Origin: Emydura subglobosa
Lineage: Eukaryota; Chordata; Testudines; Chelidae
Direction: 5' to 3'
Assembly (NCBI GenBank): GCA_007922225.1
Contig: ML679946.1
Span: 89,866,407-89,930,406 of the forward strand
Length of the DNA: 64,000 bases
This document shows positions 21,343 through 33,446 of this stretch, piece after piece. Within the stretch, counting starts at the first letter, position 1; every line of letters begins with the position of its first letter. The translations under genes were made by a program, and so were the position numbers. The notes under the pieces are model-generated. The model saw nothing but the letters and a program-made list of their open reading frames with translations. It was not told the origin of the DNA and made no database searches.

Positions 21343-24300
21343 ATGCCTGTCACCTTCACAGCCTTGAACACCCGGGGCTGTAGGACGTCTCCGCAGGAGC
21401 CAGGTGTTCTCCTTCCTTCAGGGTATTCTGAAGGGGAGGGTATTCTGTGGTGTTCCTGCAGGAGACCCACACGGATCTGGCTGCCAAGGCCAGCTGGCGG
21501 CTGGAGTGGGGAGATGGGGTGTACCTTAGTCCCCTCTTCACCCGCTTGGGCAGAGTGGCCACCCTGTTCTCCCCCAGCTTGTAGCCTGAGGTGCTGGGGG
21601 TTGCCGAGGTCATGCTGGGACACTTTCTGCACCTCCAGGTCTGCATGGAGGGGCTGGTGTTGAACCTTGTCAATGCCTACGCCCCAACATCGGGCCCGGA
21701 GTGGGTGAGGTTCTTCCAGCAGGTGTCTGCCTTCCTCGGCACCCTGGATCCTCATGAATGCCTGGTCCTGGGTGGGGACTTTAACACCACCCTTGAGGAA
21801 TGAGACTGCATGGGGACCGAGCAGTGGCTGGCTGCTGCGGACGTCCTCCAGGAGATTATAGACCGTCACTCCCTGGTGGACGTCTAGTGCGACCACCACC
21901 TGGATGAAGTTGTCACCTTCACCTATGTCCGTGTGGGGGACGATTGGTGGTGTCACTCCTGATTGGACCGCATCTATCTCTCCTGTTACCATCTTTCACA
22001 GGCCCATTCCTCCTGTGTCCGGCTGGCCCCGTTCTTGGATCACCCCCTGGTGACCATGACAGCCTCTCTCACTGCGGAGAGGCTGGGGCTGGCCTACTGT
22101 CATTTTAACAGCAGCACGCCGGAGGATGTGGGCTTTGTGGCGTCCTTCTGGGAGTTCTGGTGGGGGCAGAGGCACGCCTTTCCCTCGGCGCAGTGCTGAT
22201 GGGACATGGGAAAGATGCGCGCCCAGCTCTTCTGCCATGACTACGCTCGGGGGGCAGCTGGCGAAGGGATGCAGGGATAGGGCAGCTGGAACGGGAAGTC
22301 TTAGAGTTGGAGAGGTGTGTGGCTGCCAGCCCTGAGGATCTATCCTTCTGTGGAGCGTGCCGGGAGAAATGGGAGGAGCTCCGGGCCCTCGAAGACCTTC
22401 GGGCTCGGTGCGCCTTCGTTTGATCCTGCATCCGTCTCCTTCCCACGGTCAGCGCAGGCGACTGGGACCAGCTGGAGCTGCCTCTCACTCTAGCCGAGTT
22501 CTCGGAAGTCCTCCACCTCATGCCCATGAACAAATCCCCAGGCATCGATGGGCTGACCGTGGAGTTCTACAGTGCATTCTGGGATGTCCTCGGCCCAGAT
22601 GTAGCCGCCATCTGGGCTCAGTCTGAGGCTAGTGGAGAGCTCCCCTCTCGCGGGCCATGCTCACCCTGCTGCCCAAGAAGCGGGACCGCCGTGACCTTCG
22701 GAATTGGCATCCTGTCTCGCTCCTCAGCATGGACTATAAAATCGTGGCCAAGGCCATCCCACTGAGGCTGGGGTCCGTGCTGCAGGACGTGGTCCATCCT
22801 GACCAGACCTACACCATCCCAGGCCGTACCATCTTTGATAATCTCTACCTGGTCCGGGACCTCTTGGAGCTCGGGTGTAAGGATGGTCTGTTGTTCACCT
22901 TCCTGTCTCTGGATGAGGAAAAGGCGTGAGACAGGATGGACCACGGGTATCTCCTGGGCACCCTGTGGGCGTTCGGTTTCGGGCCCCATTTCGTGGGTTT
23001 TCTCCGGGTGCTATATGCCTCCGCGGAGTGCCTGATCAAGCTCAACTGGACCCTGACCGAATCGGTCAGCTTCAGGCGAGGAATGTGTCAAGGCTGTCCG
23101 CTGTCAGGCCCGCTGTACACTCTGGTTATCGAGCTCTTTCTCTGTCTCCTCCGCCGGAGGCTGACGGGGTTGGTGTTCCGTGAGCCAGAGCTGAGCCTGA
23201 TCCTGTCAGCGTATGCCGATGACGTACCCCTTGTGGTCCAGGACCTGGACGACCTGGTGTGGTTGGAAGCCTGCCTGGCCATCTACTCGGCAGCCTCCTC
23301 CGCCCTGGTCAACTGAGTCAAGAGCTCTAGCCTGATGGTAGGGGCCGGGTAGCAGACGAGCTCCATCCCACCCGCGCTTCAAGCCATCTGGTGGAGAGTG
23401 GGTCCGCTGCTTTATCTGGGCATTTACCTCTCCGCCACCCATCCCTCTCCGCCGGAGAACTGACAAGATTTGATGGGCAGGGTGTCTGAGTGGCTGCGGA
23501 GATGGATGGGACTGCTCCGGTGCCTCTCCCTTCAGGGGAGGGCACTGGTGCTCAACCAGCTAGTCTTGTCTGGCACCGGCTCAACACCCTGGTCCCACCC
23601 CTGAGACTCCTGGCCCACCTCCAGCGGTCAATACTGGAGTTCTTTTGGCCAGGACTGCACTGGGTCTCTGCATGGATCCTGAGTCTCCTCCTGGAGGAAG
23701 GAGGGCAGGGCCTGTGCTGCCTCTGCAGCCAGGTCCACACCTTCTGCCTCCAGGCCCTGCAGAGACTCCTTTATGGTGCAGGTAGTCTGGCGTGGAGCCA
23801 CTTGGCGCACACCTTCCTCCGCCGCCTACGAGGGCTCCGATACGACCGGCAGCTCCTTTATCTCCATCCGAGAGGTCTTCCGCAAGACTTCTCCGAGCTG
23901 CCGGTCTTCTACCAGGACCTCCTTGCGGCCACCGAGGGGGGAATCTCCTCGCGGAGCCCCTGCTACACAACCCCCAACTCTGTGTGCAGGTGGCAGAGGC
24001 CCCCTCAATGCACCGGAGGTTGGTCCTGGCGGGAGTCATCAGGGTCGAAGATCTCCTGGACTATGACTGGGGGGACTGGGTGGATCCCCACGCGCTGGCT
24101 TGGCGCATGGCGCTCTCCACCCTTCGAACCTCCTGGTGCGTACTCCAGGAGGTGAGGGTAGCCTTGTCCCCCGCTGCTCGGGCCTACCTCGAACAGGTCT
24201 TGTGAGAGGGTGCTCCCTGCCCCATCCTAAGTCCCAGCCCTCCGGTGCTTTCCATCAGGCTCCGGCCCCGCGAGCCCCCCCAGCCTCCCTCTCCCCATGC

Positions 24301-25011
24301 ACTGAGCCGGCTGCAAGACCTGCAGCTGGTCCTCTTTCGAAACGCACTGAGGGACCATCTCTACACACTCGTGTTGCACACTCTTCACTTCCTCACCCTA
24401 ATGTCCTGCCCTGACACCAAATGGCAGGGCCTGTTGTCACCTGCGGAAGGCGAGGATCCCCGGTGGGCCAGTCTGTACTCCACCCTTACCCCACGGCCCG
24501 CCAGGGACATCAACTGGCGGCTCCTTCACGGAGCCGTGAGCACAGGCGTGTACTTGGCATGGTTCACCCCTCACCCTGCCACCTGCTCCTATTATGGAGT
24601 GAGGGAGACCCTGGCGCACATTTATCTTGAGTGCGCCAGGTTGCAGCCCCTGTTCCAGTTCCTACAGAACCTTCTGTTGAGATTCTGGCTGCACTTCTCA
24701 CCACAGCTGTTCATCTATGCACACCCCATCCGTGGTCCCACAAAGTCGTGGGACCTCCTCGTCAACCTCCTCCTAGCCCTGGCCAAACTGGCCATCTGCA
24801 AGACCAGGGAGAGGAGGTTGGCGGGGGGGGGGGGGGGGGGCCGCTCTGCAACTCTGGGGCCTACTTCCATTCCCTTGTGCACTCACGCATCTGGGCAGAG
24901 TTCCTCTATGCAGCGTCCGCTGGCTCCCTCAGCACCTTACGGGGGCAGTGGGCACTGTCTGGAGTTCTCTGCTCCATGTCCCTTTCTGGTTCCCTTCGTT
25001 TAAACCTGTGA
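21343..25011 (+). pseudogene. L1-Tx1 ORF2: endonuclease and reverse transcriptase (decayed)
   Basis: The start is at ATG 21343 (MPVTFTALNTRGC). The endonuclease motifs are QETH (about 21460), NAYAPTSGPEW (about 21675), GGDFNTT (about 21773) and LDHPLV in place of SDH. Reverse transcriptase blocks follow: NKSPGIDGL (22525), LLPKKRDRRDLRNWHP (22660), SLDEEKA-stop-DRMDH (22905), MCQGCPLSGPLY (23085) and YADD (about 23212), which keeps both catalytic Asp residues. The C-terminal part has WRLLHGAVSTGVYLAWF and a CSYYG...H...C knuckle missing its second Cys. Stops occur at about 21803, 21887, 21960, 22929 and 23314, with frameshifts near 22650 and 23960. The frame also changes at the G-run at 24823. 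The original product would nick DNA and copy its own RNA at the break. This copy cannot. Confidence 0.85.
24823..24840 (+). repeat. Poly-G run (18 G) within L1-Tx1 ORF2
   Basis: Eighteen consecutive G. The ORF2 reading frame before it (ERRLAG) and the one recovered after it (HSLVHSRIWAEFLYAA) differ, so length change of this run is a likely cause of a frameshift. It may also be a sequencing weak point. Confidence 0.85.
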
Positions 25012-25150
25012 CCCCCATGCCCCTTCCTGTTTTTTTTCATTAATTGTCCCCCATAATCAGTTGTATCCTGGGCTCAGTGACTCCTCCCCTTAGGCTGGGG
25101 GAGGGACCTTTAGCAGTGGGTGGGCTTGCGCCCGCCCACTTCCCAGGTTA

Positions 25151-25574
25151 CAAATAGTACAGAGCCAAATGTAAAGAGGTGGAGAGGTGCAGACTGAGTG
25201 TCTGGAGCATATTATAGAAAGAATTAGAACAGAACCCAGGAACTGTTTGCTGTTTATACTAAATTCCCATACATCATTGCAGATGGTTCACTCAAGGATT
25301 TAGTTTTATAGAAAATGTACATTTTCCACGTCAGCAACTGCTAATGGATGTCTCCCCCCTCCTTCTTGTTGGGTTTAGTGGAGGATTTTGGAAAATATGG
25401 TAACAGCCAGCCAGCAATTTCACATTCAATTTAACCATTTGTATGCTCAAAAGTTTAGTGCTACTATAACTAATGCAGCAGACTACTAGCTCTGATTCTG
25501 CTCCTATTGATATGAGTGGCAAAATTCCCATGGACTTCAATGGGAGCAGGACTGGACTCTACTGGATACATGAG
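25151..25574. other. Intergenic DNA downstream of the L1-Tx1 copy
   Basis: Returns to AT-rich composition. No Harbinger transposase or right terminus is recognised. The stretch 25490-25555 carries the dispersed motif GACTTCAATGGGAGCAGGA. Confidence 0.5.
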
Positions 25575-25985
25575 CTTAGGTAAAGCATGGGACTGGAAAC
25601 TAATCTACTCCTAATTCTGCCGTTTACTTACCACATAGCATTGGACAAGCTGTTTAGGCCAAAATGTTCCAAGCAGGGTTCCTAAAAAAAAATCCCCCAT
25701 GCATCCAAATGCATGGAGTTCAATGGGTGCTGTGGGTCCTCAGCACCTTTGAAAATAAGGCTCCTCATTTGGCTTCCAAAAATGTACATAGTTGTCAAAC
25801 TTTAGGCTCCCACATTTGAAAATGCTGGCCTGGCCCTGAACCTCTGTGTGCCTTAATTTTCCTATCTTTAAAATGGGTTTAACACATGCTTTCCTCACAC
25901 AATGGAGGTGGGACACATCAATCATTAACGTTTGTGATGCACTTTGAGGTCCATGGAAGAAAGGTACCATAGAATAAGGGGTTAC
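25575..25985 (+). repeat. SINE (MIR/Cry type) split by a MITE
   Basis: The left part contains GCATGGGACTGGAAAC and GCATTGGACAAGCTG. The right part resumes with GAACCTCTGTGTGCCTTAAT, CTATCTTTAAAATGGG and the tail GTGATGCACTTTGAGG. The two halves are separated by the palindromic insertion at 25657-25830. Confidence 0.65.
25657..25830. mobile_element. Palindromic MITE inside a SINE
   Basis: Termini GGCCAAAATGTTCCAA and, inverted, GGCCAGCATTTTCAAATG. The interior includes the CAATGGGTGCTGTGGGTCCT repeat block. It interrupts the SINE at 25575-25985. The target duplication is not clear. Confidence 0.6.
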
Positions 25986-28900
25986 TTATTATAGAATAAG
26001 TAGAACATATTATGGATTCAATTGCAATACATTTTCTCTGAACAAGAAATGAAGAATACAGATTCAGGTAGCAGAATGTGAAATTTCTACCTTCAGGTCT
26101 CCCCATTCTAGAGGAAGAAAGCAGGTGTGTAAATCTTCCTATTTGGTGAAAAACTGTTACTTTGTAAAGAAGTGTCCCAAACTGTGGATTGTTATCCCCA
26201 GTGGGTTCAAGGAAAGTGCCCAGGGGATTATGGAATTTACATTCTTAAAATTCTCAAAGACATTCTCCTCTCATGTCTTCCAAGCAGACATGTCTTCCTC
26301 TGAGCACCTGTGCAAGAGGACGGGGGAGATGAATTGAAGTTAACCCCTTGCTCACCAGGAACCAAGCAGCACACCTATCCACTGTTCTAAAGGGAACAAT
26401 AACTTCTCACACATGTCAATTCACAGCAATGCTATAAATGTATCAGATCACAAGGAACCAGGTTTAGAATTTACTTACTGATTTGATTTGTTCATAACAT
26501 GTTTCCTTAGACACTCCTCTTTGTATATTAGAACTTTATAGAGTGATAGGCAACTCATTGCTACTTTCTTATATTAGAGCTTATTCTTATACAGAATAAG
26601 GAAGCAGTGTCCTGTTGGAGCTCCTGTCTTTCAATTCATGCATAAAAATCAAGGTTAGGACCACTTATATCCAGTAAAGCTCCCATGGTACTTTTCACAA
26701 GAGCAGTGATGTTAGCTTTGGCATTTGGGGCAATTTCTCACATGGGTCCTTACAGTCCACTTACCTAAAAATTCTGTGCTGTCAGTCGGATATAGTAATC
26801 ATCGCTTCCTGTCTTGAAGGGTTGGTGTGTATTATTCAATTATTGAATTCCCTGGGTGGCTGCATTTTGCTGGTGGATAGCAATTCATGTAGTTAGGAAA
26901 TCAGATTGTAAAGGATTTTGGGATTGTGCTGGATGTAAAATATACTATTAACGTAGGATCATTATTATTACAGCATTCCGATTCCCACTGTTGGTAGGAC
27001 ACTCAACTTTTCCTAAATGCTTTTCAGCCAAATTGCATTCCTAAAGTATACATGCTTTGCTTGTATAGCTCACCCAGAGCTTGACCAGAAATAGTACTGT
27101 GGCTTCAAATGGAATATAACCCAGAATATATCTTTAATTGAACAGAGGCTGCCATTTGGCCTGAGAGGCTAGGCTCATTTGAGGAAAGCAGCAAAGTTTG
27201 TTAGCAGTGTTGCAGGTCAGGTCTCTGGGATGTTTTGCAGCTATCATTTATTCTTTATCTCTCACATTTATTACTTCAAATATTATTAGTCTTTCAGTTT
27301 CAGTTTCTGCATGATTTAATGTACTGGCAATTATTGTGCATATATCACTGCCCTCTATGGGATGCAACATCAAATCTGCTAAACTGTTTGTCTATTTCAC
27401 ACTCCAATGGCTGGCCTACTGATGACATGAGCAATAATGATGCTAATGGGACATTCTTCTTGTGTTAACACGGTAGAGGCCTGTTGGTATAGCCAGAGGC
27501 ACTGGGTTCTATCTCTGATGCTGCAAATTTAAGATTCATCTGGTTGCCTGTAGCTACAAAGAAGCACTGTAGCAGACTCTTGTGACTTTAGCAGAAATTT
27601 ACCAATATTTGGTGTTATTCTTAAAGACCCAGCTCCTGCAGTATGGGGTTTGAGTAAGAATCTCAGCTTTCAGTTACAAAAAATGCAAGTTTGTAATCCT
27701 CATAGTTGCAGAGAAAAGCTAGAAAACATGACCTGAGTTCACCCTAAAGGCTCAAAATCCAAAAGGCAAAAACCCCAGAACTCCAAAGTGTTGTTTTGTT
27801 TTTTTTAAATCTCAGGACTTTTAAGCCAATGCTGCAAGTTTTTAAAGGCCTAACTCATGATTTTTGAACGCTTGGAGCTGGCAACAGAGTCTGGTAATAT
27901 GTGGAAGACTTCTGACAAATTCCCTTAACTTCTAGTTTCAGGATTCCACTCTCCAGAAAACTTATTAAATCCTCCCTTTCTATTTCAGGAAGTCCCATCA
28001 CCTGCGTGGTTTTAGCAGTAATCCAACAGTTCAGCATTTCAGTCCTGTTCTTTTATAATGGTCATTACAATGGTTGAGACTCAGTCCAGTTCCTTCTCTT
28101 GACTTTGAAAGTGGCTTTCCATATGCAGCCTTGACCTCAAAACCATCAAGACATTTTTCTTGATTGCAGTCTTGGGTCAGCAGAGAGTTCACTTTCCATC
28201 CCAAATGAAATGGTACTTGCCTGATGAAGGTTGTGGTAGTTTGAGTCTCTTTCTTACAGTAGGTCCCATACAGACCATCTCCTTTGTCAACCCTGCTAGA
28301 TCATGCCTCAGTAATTACATGGGCCACATGGCTCAGTGAAGATAGAAGGCTGAAGGAAAGCTCTCTCTTCACTTTTGCTGTTTGGGTACAAAATTGCACT
28401 TGGCAGTACGTGTCTTTCTGACTACCCTGTAATGATTACCCTGTGTGCAATCGTCCAAATGCCAGAGAGAAACATCAGTGAAAAACAGAGCAGGTCTTGT
28501 TTGTAATAGGAACTCCCAGAGTCAGGGCTTACTGTCCTCTGCCATGTCATAGGTGTATTATCCTTTATAGACCTGACCCAGCAGAGGTGACTGAGGCCAG
28601 GAATAAAGATCAGTATCTTCCCCCCACTCCCTTGTGTTGCACTGTTGTTACATGTTGTCATTGATAAACTAACTACTGCACACCCATGGAGCAAATGAAG
28701 TCTCCTGAATCCCTCATTCTGGGTGGGAGTAAAGCACTGGTTTTAGTGCTGCTGAGTTTCCCTGGAAGCCAGTGGATTTGCAGAGAAAGTGGAAAGTGTT
28801 TACTAGGGCATCACATTTATTTGGCCCCTCTGTGCTGGCAAGCCCCCCTTTTAAAGGGAATTCTAAGAGCAGCAGCAGCCAGGGCAGTCCCTGGAGTGAG

Positions 28901-29699
28901 ACTGCTTGGAGTGGGATGTGAACCAAGGGCCCACAGCTGGGAACTGCAGGATTTGGGGGTAGAATGGCAGCATGTTTCAGCAATGGAATGAGATGGGGGG
29001 GACCCCAATGAAGGGAGCATAGCAGCGTTCTCACTGGCCATAGTTACCTCTCTGTGGGATTTTACCCTGCAAAGGTGTGATCTGCCCCATGTATATTAGA
29101 AGGGTACTACCTGAGCTAGCTATAGAAATATTTACTAACAAAGATTTAAATATATTTAAAAATAAAAAAAGTCTTTAAATCTGTTAAGAAAAACATGTTG
29201 CTTTTGTTGTTTTCAGTGAACACGGCTGCTGTGTGTCAGTGTGGGCTGCTAGTGCAATTACACAGCACCACCCTTAGTAGCATTCATCCCAGTTTGGCTG
29301 GACTACAGAAATGTTATTTTAGGGGAGTGTTAAAAGTTCCTTTTCCAGAGGTCAAGGCATAGAGGCTTGAATCTGCAGTTACACTAAGGCCCCTTTACAC
29401 TTCTTTGGCAGTGTAAAGGGACCTTTGGGTGGGTGGAAATATAAAGTATCCCTGCTTTAGTATAACAGATTTCAGGCTGGAGAGTTCAGAGTAATTCAGC
29501 GAGCCACATGGAATCATAATTCAGAAGAAACAAAAACCAGGCCACCTGCATGGCTGGAACAGATTGTCTTCTGGAGATAGCTTTCTGTATTAATGGCCTC
29601 TAAACTGCTCAACAGTTGCCAGGCACTCTATAGCCAGCTGCCACAAATCATTCCTTTAAAGAAAAAAACATTTACCTGTCCTGCTGTCTGGGGTGTGAG
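25986..29699. other. Intergenic DNA, no gene recognised
   Basis: Mostly unique-looking AT-rich sequence. About 26850-26970 resembles a SINE-type 3' part (GCTGCATTTTGCTGGTGG), also seen at about 16450. A hairpin is formed by GGCCCCTTTACACT and AGTGTAAAGGGACC at about 29388-29426. The short frames, such as 28686-28991 and 28714-29034, have no homology that I recognise. Confidence 0.5.
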
Positions 29700-30480
29700 G
29701 TGAGATGTGTGATCTCCTTTACTAGAAGTGCAAGCCAATTCAGGAGAAAATGCTGCCATTCACACATTCTGTATTTACCCAAACAACCACAAGCAACACT
29801 TGCTTCAAGCCTCTCTGCCTCCGTCAGGGTGTTCAGGTCACTCACTGCAAGTGGCACTGTCTCCTGGCTACTGGGGGAATTAGTTCTTTCCAGGCTCAAG
29901 ATACCTTTCTGCTGCTCACTGCATTGCCCTGCTGCTTTTTCTCTGCGACTCAGGATGCTCCCTCTTTATGACTTGGCCCTCCAGCCAGGTCACTATGTGC
30001 ATTTCCCCTTTCTGGGGTATCAAAGTCTTTCTTCACCAGAAATCTTAGGCACCCTTTTCATTCACTGCACCTATGGTACCACTTCCCCAGTAGCTGGCAG
30101 GGGAACACAGGCCCACCCTTTTACTCCAGCTTCTAGCTCTGAGACACTTTAATCAGCAGCCAAAGTCTGTACCACCCTGAACTTTACTGCTTTTTCCCAG
30201 AGCCTTTCCTACTCCTCCTGGCTTCCCCCCACTCTGGGTTTGCCAGCTCAAACTCCCTCCTCCCAGGAAGTAACTACAGACTAATTTCTATTGCCCCAAA
30301 CAGGGAGTAACTGCAGACTACTTCCTTACAGTCCCTTTCTGCTATCAGCTCCCTGGCTTTAGAAAAGCCCCACCTGTTCCTGCACAGGTGAGCTTCCCCT
30401 AATTAGGAGTTTCCTCTCAGGGCTTAATTCCCCCATCTTGCAGCCTAATAGGTTAATTGGAACCATTTGGCCTACATTTA
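29700..30480. repeat. Unclassified repeat-like stretch
   Basis: C/T-rich on the plus strand, with GTAACTGCAGACTACTTCC near 30306 echoing GTAACTACAGACTAATTTC near 30269, and GGTGAGCTTCCCCTAATTAGG. The texture resembles an antisense LTR from turtles, but no terminal repeats or target duplication were found. The 150-codon plus-strand frame at 29700-30152 is not credible as a gene. Confidence 0.3.
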
Positions 30481-31924
30481 CTCCTTTAGGTTGAGTGTAG
30501 GGTACTCACCTATCCTAGTCTCTCAGTGTATTTTGAGTTGCCCTTCCCTTTAGAGTCTAAGTTCCTTGGGGGCAAGAGTTGTGTTTTCTGCATCTTTTTC
30601 AGAGCAAAATTCTCCATCACCATGGAACCAATATAGATCAAGGGTCTATAACTTTAGCACATAAAGAAATAGAATTCTGAAATGTGTTTGTTTAATTTTA
30701 AGGTTCTTCCAGTCTGATCTGTCAGAGATTTGCCAAGCAGTCACATTTCAGCGGAGATATAAGTGGACTCAGTGAGAGTATTCAGTGGAGCCCTATACTT
30801 GCTATGAAAAGGATCAATTCTGTCTCCATTGCTGTCAGTGGCAAAATTCCCATTGACTTCAGTGGGAGCAAATTTGGTTCCTTAGTTTGCAATCTATGGT
30901 GAGAGTGGACAGCGTGGCTTGGAACACCACACCATTAGGATGGGGGATACTGCTGAAGTCTAGAGTGTGATGGGGCTGGGTCATAGAGGAACTCCTGTAT
31001 TGGAATAGACTAATGGTCCTTCTGTCTCCAGAACTGGCCAGTGTTGTGATATCTGTGGGCTATCTGGTGGCTATCCATAAAGCAGCATTTATCAATAGAT
31101 ATCCTAATTATTTCCTTTTCTAATTACTGGAGGGGAAATGGTGGTGTTTCAACTAAAACTGTGCATAACATGCTGACTTTTAAATGGTGACCACTGTAAA
31201 TATGCAATATGGAAGACAGAAAAGGAAAACCCATCCAGCCCCAAGTTGGTGATCTGCTATTGCCCTGCAGCATGACCCTAGCTAGTGTAAATGCATTTGT
31301 TAGTCAGAATCAATGCAGTTTGTAGACCCAGTGACAGGTAACCGAGGAAAATTAGTGTAGCTGGAAAGTAAAATAGTCCATTCTGACAAGGTCATCACAG
31401 AGCTTGGTGTGGGTGACAGTGTCAGACAGATGAGGTCTAAGTGAAGTCCTATCACATGTGTTTGTGGAAAATAACTCTTGCCTAAGTTACTGTTTGTAAC
31501 ATATGAGAATTATGAAACCATGAATAGATCACAGCTGATTGAACAGCTGAATTATTAAGCCCCCAAACCCTTAGTAACAGTAAAGAGGCATCATAAACAC
31601 CAGCATGATCTGAACTGTCCTACATGGCAGTTCTAATAAATTTTTTTTCCTGTTTCTATGCACTGTAACTTAGCTTGTGTAACTCTAGTTGTGTAGGCTG
31701 TGCTGAAATAGCATTTACCATCATATTTTAGCCCTGGCGCATGAATGTTAGAGCTTTTATTCCTAGTACATTAAATCAGTGTAATAATGTTAATAACATG
31801 CATCCCTCAGATCCCACAGTTATGTTAGCAGAAGACAGATTGTAAACGTATCACTTTCTCCCCAAAACTAATTTTGTAACATTTCAGGAATGACTATTCT
31901 TACCTTCTTTTGAATGCAAAAATA
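30481..31924. other. Intergenic DNA with old repeat fragments
   Basis: Holds a SINE-tail fragment (about 30550-30600), the motif GACTTCAGTGGGAGCAAATT (about 30857), and a copy of the repeat seen at 5600 in the opposite sense (about 30985-31090). Nothing coding. Confidence 0.5.
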
Positions 31925-32333
31925 CAGTAGAATCTCAGAGTTACAAACTGACTGGTCAATCAAACACCTCATTTGGAACCTGAACTAATCAAGCAGCAAC
32001 AGAGACAAAAACAAAAAAACAACAATGCAGTACAGTACTGTGTTAAATGTAAACTATGAAAAAAATAAAGGGAAATCAGTATTTTTCTTCTGCATAGTAA
32101 AGTTTCAAAGCTGTAATAAGTCAATGTTCAGTTGTAAAACTTTTGAAAGATCATAGAATCATAGAGTTGGAAGGGACCTCAGGTGGTCATCTAGTCCAAC
32201 CCCCTGCTCAAAGCAGGACTAACCAGGACAAGATACCAGGATTCAACATAACGTTTTGTTCAGAGTTACGAACATTTCAGAGTTACGAACAACCTCTGTT
32301 CCCAAGGTGTTCATAACTCTGAGATTCTATCTT
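31925..32333. mobile_element. Tigger/pogo-like MITE carrying a CR1 fragment
   Basis: The left end CAGTAGAATCTCAGAGTTAC follows a TA. The right end reads, inverted, TAGAATCTCAGAGTTATGAAC. The last few bases of the right end are changed, so its TA is not visible. A CR1 3' fragment lies within (32152-32246). Confidence 0.7.
32152..32246 (-). mobile_element. CR1 LINE 3'-end fragment
   Basis: Begins CATAGAATCATAGAGTTGG, the inverted form of the CR1 octamer tail, and continues GAAGGGACCTCAGGTGGTCA and CCAACCCCCTGCTCAAAG. This block is diagnostic of CR1 3' UTRs in sauropsids. The copy is 5'-truncated to about 95 bp and lies inside the MITE at 31925-32333, so it inserted later. Confidence 0.9.
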
Positions 32334-33157
32334 TGGACTCAGTTAGAGAAAGGGGCCCAGACTGGAAACCTCTTTTAATTTAGGTTGCAGGGTTGGGTGT
32401 CAGAGAGAAGGTAGATTTGAATTGAAATCCCCAGACCCAAACACAGACCTGTGCTTTTGGTACCATCCAAAGCCAGAAGAAGCCTAATTTTTGGCTCTGG
32501 TTTCAGCCCAGCTGAAATCTTGCAAGAATGGCAGACCCCATAAGAACAGCTGATCCCATTAGTCACATCAGGATGCTGGAAATCGTGCATGATTGGATTT
32601 CTGACATGTTGGGCCAAAATTTCATAAGACCAGCAGCATGATTTCAGCACCATTGCACCCCTTTCCCTGAGCTGACCCCCACCCCAAACCTTATTTGGAT
32701 GTAAACATTGAGTTCTTAGTCTATCTCACAGTCAAATGGTGTGAAAATCAGCACTTTTCCCAGCAGGAGTTAGGGTGACATATTACAAGATTTGTAAAGT
32801 GTGGGGATATGATGGGGGAGGGAATGGAACACAAACAGAGGCTAATTTACATTTCCAACAGAATTTCCATGGATCTGTGAGGGGGATGATGCATGTTCCC
32901 CTCTCCTGGACCAACCGCTGTCCACCATCTTTACCCTTATCCATCTCACTGCCACAATATTGCCCCCCTCCTTTTTCCACTTCCCATATTCCCACAGTAG
33001 AGTGAGGCCTCTTTGGAGTCTGAGGGAAGTGGTTAGGGCTACTGAAAAGCAGTCTAAGCCCTTCTTCTGTGTGGGAGAGGGAGATTTGCCAATGTAGGGT
33101 TCTCCTGTGTATGGATCTCAGGTCAACATGACTGGACATTGAATGAAGACTTTGGGA
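32334..33157. other. Intergenic DNA, nothing recognised
   Basis: Only spurious short frames (32375-32653 minus, 32783-33139 minus). No repeat family was identified. Confidence 0.45.
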
Positions 33158-33446
33158 TTTGGCCTACACTTAAAATGTAGGTTGACCTAGCTATGGCATT
33201 CAGGAGTGTGACAAATCCAACCCCCTTAGCTCTGTACTATGCCAACCTAACCCCCTATGTGGATGCAGGTAGGTTGACAGAAGAATGCTTCTGCCAGCAT
33301 TGCTACCATTGCTCAAGGAGGTGGTATTCCTTCAGCAATGGATAAACTCCTTCTGTTGCTGTAGGCTGCACCTATACGGTTATGCTGGCATAGCTATGGT
33401 GCCGTGGGTGTGCAGCAGTAGCCCCTGTAGTGTAGACATGACCAAA
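33158..33446. mobile_element. Harbinger-like MITE
   Basis: The left end TTGGCCTACACTTAAAATG pairs with the right end TAGTGTAGACATGACCAAA when inverted. Inner arms carry GTTGACCTAGCTATGGCA and GCTGGCATAGCTATGGTG. The boundaries are accurate to a few bases. Confidence 0.65.

Larger units (their letters stand above)
19758..25150 (+). mobile_element. L1 retrotransposon of the Tx1 clade, nearly full length, inactive
   Basis: A GC-rich 5.4 kb block, quite unlike its AT-rich flanks. In order it holds a proline-rich ORF1 region, an apurinic-type endonuclease, a reverse transcriptase with the YADD motif, and a C-terminal region with a zinc-knuckle-like segment. The 3' UTR extends to about 25150. The phrases NKSPGIDGLTVEFYSAFWD and RNWHPVSLLSMDYKIVAKAI are typical of Tx1-like elements. 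Several stops arise at former CpG codons (TGA for CGA), which is ageing by deamination. The left boundary is set where Harbinger coding ends. The right boundary is approximate and no target duplication was identified. Confidence 0.85.

Noticed and set aside
21303..21992. 229-codon minus-strand open frame
   Set aside because: Antisense of the L1-Tx1 endonuclease, whose motifs are clear on the plus strand.
29700..30152. 150-codon plus-strand frame
   Set aside because: Lies in a repeat-like C/T-rich stretch and shows no domain.
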